Assembly (NCBI GenBank): GCA_963575745.1
Contig: CAUYUJ010011525.1
Location: forward strand, 396,501-460,500
Source of the DNA: Prorocentrum cordatum
Taxonomy: Eukaryota; Sar; Dinophyceae; Prorocentrales; Prorocentraceae
Direction: 5' to 3'
Length of the DNA: 64,000 bases
Shown piece by piece: positions 20,176-30,054 of this stretch; the stretch's first letter is position 1, and the number at the start of each line of letters is the position of its first letter. The position numbers and the translations under genes were made by a program. A model generated the notes under the pieces. The model ran no database searches. It was not told the origin of the DNA and saw nothing but the letters and a program-made list of their open reading frames with translations.

Positions 20176-20960
20176 GGACAACCATGTTAGATATTCCCTT
20201 AGGTGGCCTGGACATGTAAAAACGCAGAGTTCCAGCTGTGGACAACCATGTTAGATACCCCCTGCGTGGCCTGGATACGCTGAATTCGCGCTCCCGTTCG
20301 AGACATCCTCGAATGTCTTCCCTGGAGAGGCCCCCAAAGCGCCACCCCCTGTCCAGAGCAAGAAAACATAATCCTTCTGTACTAGGATATGTGTTCGGGT
20401 AGCGCTTTTCAGCCCCCCGTCCGTTTCCTGATGATTCGATGTTGGGCCGGACGCCATGTTAGATACCCCCTGGGCGGCCTGGACATGTAAAAACACGTGG
20501 TTCCAGTTCGGGACAGTCATGTTGGATACCCCACTGGGTGGCCTGGACATGTAAAAACACATGGTGCCAGCTCCGGGCAACCATGTTAGAAACACCCTTG
20601 GGTGGCATGGACACGTTGAAACACGTGGTCCGTGCTCGGGACAACCATGTTAGATCCCCCTGGGTGGCCTGGACACGTAAAAACACGTGGTGCCAGCTCC
20701 ACGTCTGGGCAACCATATTAGAAACACCTTTGGGTGGCCTGGACATGTTAAAACACTTGGTCCTTGCTCGGGATAACCATGTTACATACCTCCTTGGGTG
20801 GCCTGGACACGTAAAAAGACGTGGTGCCAGCTCGGGACAACCATGTCAGGCACACCCTGAGTAGCCTGGACATGTTAAAACGCGTTAAAACGCGTGGCCC
20901 TTGCTCAGGATAATCATGTCAGATACCTCCCTTTTGTGGCCTGGACACGTAAAAACACGT
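20175..20960 (+). repeat. B minisatellite array
   Basis: About twelve units of ~60-66 bp: GGGACAACCATGTTAGATAC, CCCCTGGGTGGCCTGGACAC, GTAAAAACACGTGGTNCCAG. The same unit is found in E1 (3300-3660). Confidence 0.85.
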
Positions 20961-21026
20961 GGTTCCTGGAAGTACAAACCAATCCCCAACAAATTATGCA
21001 AAACGAGCGTTTCGTTGGAGACATCC

Positions 21027-21240
21027 GCAACAAACGAAAATGCTTACCTTACCTTGTGTTTTATCTATCGGAATTTAAAAAATCAGCGCTTCGCTCGGGA
21101 CATCCTCAAAGTTCAATTCCGCCGGCCCACCCTTTTCTTTTTATTCATCGCAGAAAAATTCCGCTGGCCCATCTCAGGTCGGGGCCTGGGGAAAACAAAA
21201 CTAAAAGAGAACCCTGGGCCCACGCCATATCCAGGAAAAA
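21027..21240 (+). repeat. Module K (tail) of E5
   Basis: Contains TGTTTTATCTATCGGAATTT, CAGCGCTTCGCTCGGGACA, two CCGCYGGCCCAYC boxes, AAAAGAGAACCCTGGGCC and CCATATCCAGGAAAAA. Confidence 0.8.
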
Positions 21241-21245
21241 CTGCA

Positions 21246-22252
21246 GAGGTTCCCCAGTTGTTTCCGCTAGGGGGCAGCGCTTGCCGCGTGAGAATGGCCC
21301 GAATATGGTTTTTCCGATGCGTGAGTTTCATGGCCGAGCGATTCTCGCAATCGACTCCCAGGATTCGAGCGGAGGCGGAGACAGACACTAGCATAAAGGC
21401 GTCAAGCTCCCATGCCGATAAGTCTGAAACAATGTCTACGGCGACGTCGCCGGCCCCAGCAAGCGTCGCGAAGTGTGGGGCCCCTGCAGGGGTTCTGTCA
21501 AGTCCGAAGAGGTCGCCAACGAACCGCAGGAAAACAACAAAGAATAACCTGGCCAACATTGCCCGGACAGCAGCGCCGAATCGTTCCCAGTTAGTTGTTC
21601 ACGAACGCTACCGCGCCGAAGAGGCATGCGAGAAGTTGAAGGCCTTGGCCGCGGGACTCGGCCGAGCCCCAAGTCACCAAGGCAAATTGCAGGCGTGAGC
21701 TCGCAAGTGGGAGAGTTTTGAACGCACTAACGAGATTCTCCTTCCGAAATTCGGTTCCGCCAGCGCCGGGGAGGATTACCTTGCACAGGATTGCCGCAAA
21801 TGTGTCTAAACTGTGGCGCTGGACAGCCTCGCCCACAGAGACAGTTGCATTGATGCGCGATGCGGTGAAACCATCGGTGCAGCGTGCCTTCTTGTGAGTT
21901 CCCTTCTCAACCTCCGTCGGCTGGAAACCTCGCCGCGTGGACGCACGTGTCACGCAGAGGGCGCCGCCTCACGTTACCGTCGCTGGTCTCTTGGTCGCAT
22001 TTTTCTTGAAACGCAGCGGTAACGGACTGCTCCACAGCCGCAGGCCGTCGCACACGCCGAAGCGCGTCAGCGTTCAGCGCGGGCGCCTGAGCTTGCAAAG
22101 AAGCTCTAGTTTCGGGGCAGTCCGAAAAAGGGATGCTTGCCAGCACCCCACGACGCGTGATTTGGCCAATCTGCGGGAAATCGTTTTGCAGGTCCCCGAG
22201 AAGCCAGGCATCCGGCCAGCTGATCGCCTCGAGCATCTACACCAGCACTAGC
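21246..22252 (+). pseudogene. Possible decayed coding region, unknown function
   Basis: A plus-strand frame reads a plausible hydrophilic protein to a TGA near 21696. It includes RYRAEEACEKLKALAAGLG. In the same frame it continues as ARKWESFERTNEILLPKFG to a TAA near 21804. Adjacent frames then give WTASPTETVALMRDAVKPS and, later, IVLQVPEKPGIRPADRLEHL before a stop near 22250. The changing frame with protein-like composition suggests a decayed gene, or an intron-containing one. No family is recognised. It begins directly after module K of E5. Confidence 0.3.
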
Positions 22253-22318
22253 AAATTGCAACGAGATTTGGGGCCGATAAAAAACCATAGGGGGGAGGTC
22301 TGAATCCTTGAAAGGGCT

Positions 22319-22981
22319 CTACTGTCCTCCGGCGTCATCGTCACTGACTTCCGACTCTGGGTCTACTTCTGGAGCCCCTCGGGCCCCTGCGACGGCCCTC
22401 AAGTAGGCCACAGGTTCCTCCCGGGAGGCTGGGAGCAGCCAGAGAGGCCCCCAATGGGGCCTCGGGGCCACGCCGAGGACGGCCCTGAGAAGGTAGTCGG
22501 CCGTCTCGGCCAACCTCACCTCCAGGGACCAGTTACGGGACGCCCTGCTGCGGCCTGCCCGGGAGGGTCGGCCGCCGCAAGCCCCCATGCGGGAAGAGGG
22601 GATATTTTTCCTCCACCGCGCATTTGAGCCAATCGACAGCGCCACAAAACTACTGGGAGGCATCCGCATGCAGGCGTAGTGTCGCACAGCATTTGGATGA
22701 CCTCCCTCCCTCCCAGGTTCACGCGGGCGTAGGGGCGCACCGCATTCCCCTGAGAGGCGCAAGCATGCACGCATGTACAAGGACTTGCTTCGCGCTGCTG
22801 CTGGTGACCCGGCCGCCGGTGACCTTTTTTGAGGTCGCCGAAGGTCTTCGGAGGTCACTGGCCAGAGTTCGCTGGCCAACAACATCGGTGCCCTTTTGGA
22901 GGCCGCTTGAGGCCGAAAAAGGGCACCGGCCAAAAGGTCCTGGCCAACGGGGGCCAGGGGAAAAACGCAACACCGTATCAC
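22319..22981 (-). pseudogene. Possible hypothetical coding fragment
   Basis: A 220-codon minus-strand frame ends with an acidic tail (APEVDPESEVSDDDAGGQ) before the stop. A second overlapping frame reads NAVRPYARVNLGGREVIQ, hinting at a frameshift. No domain is recognised and composition is the only support, so this could be chance. Confidence 0.22.
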
Positions 22982-23065
22982 ACAGGAAGAGGAAAGGGAG
23001 ATAGAGACAGAGAGCGACAGAACACCAAAGACGAAAACCGACCATTTTTGACTGAAAATGGTCGG
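22887..23065. other. Two small inverted repeats
   Basis: GGTGCCCTTTT (22887-22897) pairs with AAAAGGGCACC (22917-22927). CCGACCATTTT (23038-23048) pairs perfectly with AAAATGGTCGG (23055-23065) across a 6-base loop. Their function is unknown. Confidence 0.7.
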
Positions 23066-23299
23066 CTTCTCTGGCGGCTTAAAACTAACCTACTCATACT
23101 CTCAGGCTGCTGGTGCTACAGAGCTGATGCTGCTCATCGATGCTAATGCTGCGCTCCCTGACCCACGGAATCCCCCCTACCCCCCTGGGGGGTGAATTAC
23201 TCGGGGGGTCCAGAACCGATCCCCCCCCTCCGCCCACCCCGCCCGCCCCTGGGAAAATTATTACAGTGGTTCAGAAACCCCCCACATCCCGCCGGCAAC

Positions 23300-23700
23300 A
23301 AGGACGAAGACGACGACGACGACAACGCACGACGCACGACGACCACGACGACCGCGACGACGCCGACGCCAACGCCGACGCCGACGACGACGATGACGAC
23401 GACGACGGCGACGACCACCACCACCACCAAGGCGCCACGGAGAGTCCATGGCCTGGCAGGCGGCGGCTGGAGAAGAGGACCAGGAGGGCAGAAGCGACGG
23501 GCAGCGGCCGGGGGCGCCGCCTGGCGCTAGCTCGCAGCACCCAGCGTGGTGCCGTCTGAGCCAGCGCTAGAGAGGAGGGAGGAGGGAGGAGGGAAAGAGG
23601 GAAGAAGGAGGAGGAGGAGTAGAAGGAGGAGTAGGAGGACGACGACGACGACCACCACCACCACCACCAAGAAGACGACGACGACGACGAAGACGATCGA
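23300..23700 (+). repeat. (GAC)n and mixed GAG/GAC tracts
   Basis: GAC-rich tract 23308-23430, a mixed island 23430-23580, then GGAGGA, GAC and CAC runs (23575-23695). Confidence 0.85.
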
Positions 23701-24560
23701 GCCCTAGTGGGTTGCGATGACAAAAGGATCGAGCACTAGTAGGATTCTATGAGAGCTGGATCGAGCCCTACTAGGGTGCTGTTGAGTTGGATTCAGCCCT
23801 TGTAATAGATGCATACAAATGTACAAAAGATGCTGCATCAATGCGAATAGAAACCCCTCAGGCCTGAATCTAGCCCTAAAGCTGGACCCAGCCGTAGCAG
23901 GATTCTGTTAGAGTTGGACCGAGCCTTCGTAGGGTTCACTTAGAGTTGGATCCAGCCCTGGTAGGTTTTTAGAGCTGGATCGAGCCCTAGTAGAATCTCA
24001 TCAGAGCTAGGTCGGGCCTTACGAGGTTGTTTAGAGAGCTTGATCGATCCCTAAAAGTATGTCATTAAAGCTGGATGGAGCCCTAGCAGGATTCCATTAG
24101 AGCTGGATCGAGCCCTAGTAAGATCCGATTGGATCCAGTCCTGTAGGAATTCTACGAAAGCGAGATCCAGCCGCAGTGGGGTTCCATTACAGCTGGATCG
24201 ACCCCTAGCGATATAGATCATTTGTCGAATTGGACTCAAGCATAATAGAATTCCATTAGAGCTGGATCAAGCCCTGGTGGGATTTCTTCAGAGCTGGACC
24301 CAACCCTAACAGGATTGCAGTAAAGCTGGATTGAGACTTAAAACGGGATTCCACTTGAGCTGTATCCAGTAGAGGTGGACCCAGCCCTAGTAGGATTCTA
24401 TACAGCTGAGTCGAACCTGTGTAAGATCCGATGAGAGCTGGTAGGATTCGATGGGATTTGGATCCATCCCCACCAGCAGGATTCTATGAGAGCTGGGCCG
24501 AGCTCTAGCAGGATTCCGAGGTAACCGGGCCGAGCCCTGGCAGCGTTCTATTAGAGCCGG
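23690..24560 (+). repeat. ~40-bp GAGCTGGATCGAGCCCTAG satellite
   Basis: Roughly 20 diverged units of 35-45 bp with the pattern AGAGCTGGATCGAGCCCTAG, TAGGATTCTATT. Units differ a good deal, so the array is old compared with the 16-bp arrays. Confidence 0.88.
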
Positions 24561-24592
24561 CGCCTGGCGCTGGCGGCGGCAACATTGGCGCC

Positions 24593-24660
24593 GCCGCTGA
24601 CGTTGTCGCCGTCGTCGGCGTCGTCGCCGTCGTCGTCGCCGCCGTCGTCGTCGTCGTTGC
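24593..24660 (+). repeat. (GTC)n microsatellite
   Basis: CGTCGT/GCCGTC triplet run forming the mirror image of the left (GAC)n run of element Q. Confidence 0.85.
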
Positions 24661-24829
24661 CGGGGGCGGGAAGGTGCGGAGGGTTTCTGGACCCCCCGAA
24701 TAATTGTCCCAGAAGGGGGGGGAGGAGTTATTGGTGGGTGCGGCCCTTCGGTTCCTGACCCCGCCTTCGGATTTCTGTTGTTTGGGAGGGGGGGGGGCCT
24801 GTTTTGTAATCTTCATTATAGAAATTCGT

Positions 24830-25610
24830 CAGGCCACCGACAGTGGATTGTGCCCCCTCGCTTCAAGGATGGAGGACGGCACATGTTCAAAATGTTGTGC
24901 TCGATTCAACGCCGCGCACGTTCATTTTTTAATGTTGAAAAAGCTTCCAGTATGGAGGTTGACTCCTTCTCAACATGCTACTCTCGCTTGAGCGCCGTCC
25001 GCATTCGTCTTCAAAGTTGCGAAAAACTTCAACGGCTTGTATGGTTGAAGAGTCAGGGATGGCGTCCTGGCGGGATGTAGGTTAGTCAGGATGCAACAGC
25101 CACGTTTTTTTCGCGCTGTTTGAATTCAAAAAATATGTGTTGGCACGATTTAGGATTGTCACGACGCAGCAGTCACATCCAGTATCGGCGTTGAAGTTTC
25201 AGGAATTGTGCTTTGGCGCGATTCCGGATTCTCACACGGTTGGCTTCCAATGGGGCATTTCCCGCACGGAATGGGAAATCATGCATGGATTCATGAAGAG
25301 GGGACTTGGAGGGAGGGTTGATCGAAACATCATTGATGCGTCTTGTGTTTACATTGGTCTTCTTCTTCCTCATCATCATCAGCAGCATCATGTTCATCAT
25401 CCTCATCCTCCTCCTTGTCCTTCTCCTCCTCCTCCTCCCAGTTCTACCCTCGCTCTCTCTCTCTCTCTCTCACTCTGTATTCCTCCTTCTCCTCCTCCTC
25501 CTCCTCCTCTTCCTCCTCCTCCTCCTCTTCCGCCTTTTCTTCCTGATCCTCATCCTTCTCCTCATTCTCCTCCTCCTTCTCCTCCTCCTCCTCCTCCTCC
25601 CCCAAGGAGA
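24830..25610 (-). mobile_element. RX composite repeat element, reverse copy
   Basis: Read on the minus strand: a GAG head (CTC run 25488-25604 and nearby, with a CT dinucleotide stretch 25450-25472), a core (~25360-25080) whose plus strand has CAATGGGGCATTTCCCGC and ACGACGCAGCAGTCAC, then two to three R90 units (~25035-24845). The tail sequence is not clear, so the end may be lost next to element Q. Confidence 0.6.
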
Positions 25611-25744
25611 TCGAAGTGTTCGAGCCGGACGTGAACTGGAGGGCCCTGGTGATGAGCCTCCCCTCCCCACAGAACCAGGAGGTCCTGGGCACGGGCATCC
25701 ACAAGGCGCCGGGGAGGGGAGGAGTGAGGCAGCGGAGCTCCCCA

Positions 25745-26040
25745 TGTGGCCACGGAACGTGTGATGGGTGTGCCCACATGGGCGGGGTGTCGCAACGCAC
25801 ACACTAGGGTTTCAGGTGGAACCCTCTGTGGGACCACGAAACGTATGAGGAGTGTGCCGAAATTGGCGCGGTGCCGCCATGCGGACCCTGCTGCTGCGGC
25901 GCCGGGTGGAGCTCTCAGTGGGGCCACGAAACGTGTGAGGGGTGTGTTGGCGCGGCGCCGCCATGCGGACCCTGCCTCTGCGGCGTTGAGTGGAGCCCCC
26001 ACTGAGGCCACGAAACGTGTGAGGGGTGTGCCGAATTGGG
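25745..26040 (+). repeat. ~90-97 bp tandem repeat (about 3.5 units)
   Basis: Units contain CCACGAAACGTGTGAGGGGT, GTGCCGAATTGGCGCGG, GCCGCCATGCGGACCCTGC and GGCG(T/C)(T/C)G(A/G)GTGGAGC. No copy is recognised elsewhere in the window. Confidence 0.8.
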
Positions 26041-26670
26041 CGCGCAGAGCAGAGGCAGGAGAGGAGCAATAACGAGAGGGGGGGGGCAGCGGGAGGGAGT
26101 GCAGCGTGGCGCTGCGTAGTCAAAACGAGGACCCAACAACGCAGGATCGTCGGGAAAGACGACCTCAACGACGGCGGCGGGAAAAACGTCCAAACCACAA
26201 ACGCCAACCTGGACAAAATAATTACCCTGGGCAAGGGATCGGGAGCCCCAGAGGCCAGCGACTCGAAAAGATCCAGCCGTCAAATGTTTGGGTCGGAGGA
26301 CACGGAAGGTGTGTGTTTTCAAGCGTTGCGCCCACGTGGGTTCGTGCGCAGACCCGGCGGCGGCGGTGGTGATGCACGTGCATCTCCTTCGCCCCCTCCC
26401 CCCCCCCCTCCGAGGGTCGCAGAGGTGTGTGGAAGTGCAGGGGGGGGAGGCCGAGGAAAGAGGAGGATCGAGGAGGATCGAGGACAGAGGAGGGCCGAGG
26501 AGGCAGAGGCGACAGCGGAGGCCCACGAGCCAGAGGGCGGGAGCCAGCGGGGCAGCAGGACGAGCGAGGAGTCGGAGGGAGGAGGCCAGCTCCGCTGCCG
26601 CCTCGGAGCCTGGCCCCCGCGGAGGTCCTCGGGGGGCCTCTAGAGGCCCAGGCGCCCCCCCCAAAAGAAC
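26041..26670. other. No supportable gene; purine-rich stretch
   Basis: Mixed GC-rich sequence with a C-run (26397-26410) and GAGGATCGAGGA repeats (26460-26500). The open frames are compositionally biased and show no domain. Confidence 0.35.
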
Positions 26671-26773
26671 ATGATGGACCCACGAACCCGGAAAGGGATA
26701 TATATATATATATATATATATAGATCGACATGTGCAGCATGGTCACATTTTCAAGATACCCAATTGGGCGACA

Positions 26774-26938
26774 CCTCACGAAACATCCCACGAGACACCC
26801 CGCGAAACATCCCACGAGACACCTCACGAAACATTCCACGAGACACCTCACGAAACATTCCACGAGACACCCCGTGAAACATTCCACGAGACACCCCACG
26901 AACAGGCAACCACTCAACCAGACACCCCACGAAACATT
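26774..26938 (+). repeat. 24-bp tandem array of E6
   Basis: Six to seven units of CACGAAACATTCCACGAGAC plus ACCC/ACCT. One break (GAACAGGCAACCACTCAACC) matches a sequence at the array-satellite junction in E2. Confidence 0.88.
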
Positions 26939-26957
26939 CCACGGGGGTGCGACTGGG

Positions 26958-27558
26958 TGTGGTCGTGCTGGGGTGTGGTCGTGCTGGGGTGTGGTCGTGC
27001 TGGGGTGGTCGTGTCGTGCTGGGGTGTGGTCGTGCTGGGGGGTCGTGCTGGGGGGTGGTCGTGCTGGGGGGGTGCTGTCGTGCTGGGGCGTGGTCGTGCT
27101 GGGGCGTGGTCGTGCTGGGGCGTGGTCGTGCTGGGGTGGTCGTGCTGGGGTGTGGTCGTGCTGTGGTGAGGTCGTGCTGGGGTGTGGTCGTGCTGGGGTG
27201 TGGTCTTGCTGGGGTGGGTCGTGCTGGGGTGGTCGTGCTGGGGTGTGGTCGTGCTGGGGTGTGGTCGTGCTGGGGCGTGGTCGTGCTGGGTCGTGCTGGG
27301 GTGTGGTCGTGCTGGGGTGTGGTCTTGCTGGGGTGGGTCGTGCTGGGGTGTGGTCGTGCTGGGGTGTGGTCGTGCTGGGTGCTGGGGTGGTCCGCACCCT
27401 GTGATTTATCGATCGGGTCGTGCTGGGGTGTGGTCGTGCTGGGGCTGGGGTGTGGTCGTGCTGGGGTGTGGTCGTGCTGGGGTGTGGTCGTGCTGGGGTG
27501 CGTGCTGGGGGGGGTCGTGCTGGGGTGTGGTCGTGCTGGGGTGTGGTCGTGCTGAGGT
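26958..27558 (+). repeat. 16-bp satellite of E6
   Basis: About 37 units of GTCGTGCTGGGGTGTG, with more deletion variants than in E2. It is interrupted near 27390-27418 by GCACCCTGTGATTTATCGAT, a piece of module K. Confidence 0.92.
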
Positions 27559-27559
27559 G

Positions 27560-27757
27560 GCCCGCACCCTGAGATTTATCGATCAGGATGTCAAAAACAA
27601 GCGTTTCGCCCAAGACATCCTCAAATGTTAATCCGCTGGCCCACCTCGACCTCGATATTCATCAAGGAAAGAATCCGCTGGCCCACCTCAGTTGAGGCAC
27701 CGGGGACAAGTTTACATACTGAAAGAGAACCCTGGGCCTATGCCCTTTCCGGGAAAA
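27560..27757 (+). repeat. Module K (tail) of E6
   Basis: Contains GATTTATCGATCAGGATGTC, ACAAGCGTTTCGCCCAAGAC, two CCGCTGGCCCACCTC boxes, AAAGAGAACCCTGGGCC and CCCTTTCCGGGAAAAAA. Confidence 0.85.
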
Positions 27758-27834
27758 AACAACAGCGGCCTCCCCAGAGGCGTCCGAGGGCATCCCCCCT
27801 CGATCCTCGAGGGTCGCGGGCAGACATCGATCAA

Positions 27835-28700
27835 GAGGAGGAGGAGGAGGAGGAGGAGGAAGACTTGTGCAAACCCAAGACTCATCAACGATGTTGGAAT
27901 ACACCCTCCCTCCAAGCTCCCTCTTCACAGGCTGAGGGAACCGCCCCGTTGGGGGACAACCGTGTGAAAATTCCGAAGCGTGCCACAACACCATTCTCAG
28001 GAGTTCAACGGCATGAGTCAACCTGACAGTTGCGTCTTGACGATCGTGAATATTGCCAGAACCCAATTGCTGGGACTTCAACACCGCGAGTCAACGTAAT
28101 TGTTGCCCCCTAGCAGTCATGAATCGTTCCAGAACTCCATGTCTGGTGCGTCAGCCATGAGAACCAGTGAAACTCTTGCAAATGTTTGACACGAGTGTGC
28201 GCGGCGCTACGGCGAGAACCACATTTTGAAACGGAACCGCCTTGAAACCGTGAAACGCTCGCCATTGCTTAGAACAAATGCGCGCGGCGCTATGGCGAGA
28301 GCCCATTTGGAAAAGGAATCGCTCTCGATCCGTGAAACTCTTGTCTTGCAAATGTTCAACACGAACGCGCGCAGCGCGAAGGCGAGAGCCACATTGTGAA
28401 AACCACCCGCCCTCCATCCGTTAAACTCTTGCAGTAACACGAATGTGCGTGGCGCTAAGACGAGAGCCACATGCTGAAAACGACCCGCCCTCAATCCGTG
28501 AAACTCTGGCTTTGATTTTACACGAATGTGCGCGGCGCTGAGGCGAGAGCCACATTTTGGAAGCGACCCGCCCTCCATCTGTGAAACTGTTGCCGGCTTC
28601 CCAGCTTCAGGCTCATAAATGGTAAGGAAATCTTAAGCAAATCGCCTGGCCCGCCCTTCCGACTGGCCTCGGGGCCCAACAGGGATAAGCCATTCGCACG
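27835..28700 (+). mobile_element. RX composite repeat element, copy 2
   Basis: GAG head (27835-27862), a core (~27865-28165) with AAGACTCATCAACGATGTTG and CTGGGACTTCAACACCGCGA, five R90 units (~28165-28610), and a tail near 28612-28700 with CGCCTGGCCCGCCCTTCCGA. Block order and most landmarks match copy 1 at 2310-3185. A TCGATCC motif lies just upstream (27785-27835), directly after module K of E6. Confidence 0.65.
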
Positions 28701-29490
28701 GTAACCCGTAAGGAAAAGGAATGGAGGATGTTTGAAGCAGTATGGCTTAGGGGCGCCTTAACCCCGTTGGTGGGAGCAGAGGCCTGGTACACCACCATGG
28801 TGAACCACTCGAGGACAGGGCAGCCGTGGATACGATGGGATTGCTGGAGAGCTTTCCAGAAAGCCCACTGGCTTTGTCCAAGCACCATGTCCTGCCTCGA
28901 GTGCGACGGTTCAGCTTGAACCTCGTGCCCGATGAGGCTATGCAGCCAATCCGAAGGTTCCTTAGGCTCAAGCTGGACCGTGGGAAATACTGAAGAGATT
29001 CCCCTATGCTTTCCTGCCGCCGCTGCAGCTGGGCCCCGTTTGGAGCACACTCGGATCTCTCCAGTGGGCTGGGGGAGGAGGAGGAAGAGGAGGAGGAGGA
29101 GGAGGAGGAGGAGAAGGAGGAGGCGCGGGCAAGAAGCGAGAGAAGGAGCCGTAACATGACGGCAGGAGGACGCCCCGCGCGAGGTTTTCCTGAAGGAGAC
29201 CGAGTGCATTTACGAGGGGGTGTACCGGTTCCACGTCAGGCTCTCCTCGGCTTCATTTCTTGGGCGGAGGTTTATTCTCCGAGCGCTTCCTCCTCAGCAT
29301 CACCCTCTGACTCCATTGCGCTCGTCCTCATCATCCTCCTCACCATACTCCTCTTCTCAACTGTCTAAACATACCAAAAAAACAAACAAAAAAATGAAAA
29401 CACCACTGATCGCTTGCACGCAGCCAGGATGGGAAGCCGCTCGAGCGCTGAAAGTCGCGCGCCCGGCGCAGCGAACTCACCCTGTGCCAG
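28701..29490. other. No supportable gene; short GAG tract
   Basis: Ordinary mixed sequence with a (GAG)n run at 29070-29122 and an A-rich patch near 29370-29400. The open frames on both strands overlap the GAG run and show no domain. Confidence 0.35.
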
Positions 29491-29549
29491 GTGAAGCTCC
29501 CAGGGACGCCCTGGGAGGAACCGCCAGGCCCTCACGGGGCAGTGGCGAG

Positions 29550-29725
29550 GTGTAGCGGGCATCGGGCAGCGGCGGGGAGCAGCGGGGAGCAGCGGCCAGC
29601 GGCGCCAAACGGGCGCAGGCGGGAAGGGCCCCGCCAGCGGCGGCGGGCAGCGGGCGGCGGGCAGCGGGCGGCGGGCAGCGGCGGGGGCAGCCAGCGGCGG
29701 CGCCAAACGAGCGCAGCCAGGGCGG
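29550..29725 (+). repeat. GGGCAGC/GGGCGGC tandem repeats
   Basis: Short G/C heptad-like repeats (AGCGGGCGGCGGGC) plus a duplicated block near 29600 and 29695 containing GCGGCGCCAAACG(G/A)GCGCAG. Confidence 0.75.
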
Positions 29726-30054
29726 GAGGGCGGCGGGCAGTGCCGGCGGGTGCCGATCCTCGCCACCGAGGCATCGCCGAGGGGCGAGGCCGCAGCCCAA
29801 ACCGAGGACCGAGGGCCCACAGGGTCGGCGGCGCATTTGCGTGTGCGAGGGCGCGCGGGTGACCCTCACGGTGAGCCCATTGCTGAACCAGTCGACGCAC
29901 GGGCGGTGCGGACGCGCCGATGCAGCGCCGGCGAGCGTCATTGGTGCGGGATGCGGTCGCCCGCCTTGGGCGAGGAGTGTGGGACTGACCGGCTGGCCAC
30001 AGAGCCAACGGCGGAGTGAGTAGGAGTGGGAGGCAGTATCCCAGTACGTAGCGC

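Larger units (their letters stand above)
18866..21240 (+). mobile_element. J/K composite element E5
   Basis: Module J (~18866-18965) is followed by two ~430 bp E units (18985-19830), a D array (19855-20175), a B array (20175-20960) and module K (~21027-21240). It combines three cargo types in one J-to-K interval. That argues the cargo blocks are exchangeable modules. Confidence 0.65.
23160..24730. mobile_element. TIR element Q carrying a ~40-bp satellite
   Basis: The left end holds GAATTACTCGGGGGGTCCAG (from 23194). The right end holds its near-complement CTGGACCCCCCGAATAATT (24687-24705), and both are flanked by G/C runs. Inside each end lies a triplet run, GAC on the left (23310-23425) and GTC on the right (~24593-24660), so the ends mirror each other over more than 100 bp. 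Between them is a ~870 bp array of ~40-bp units. No transposase frame is visible, so it is non-autonomous if mobile. Confidence 0.7.
26671..27757 (+). mobile_element. J/K composite element E6
   Basis: Same plan as E2: module J (26671-26770, here with an expanded TA run at about 26699-26721), a 24-bp array (26774-26938), the 16-bp satellite (26958-27558, about 37 units) and module K (~27560-27757). CCCGGAAAGGG (26687-26697) and CCCTTTCCGGG (27743-27753) form the terminal inverted pair. A K fragment is embedded inside the satellite at about 27390-27418. Confidence 0.7.
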
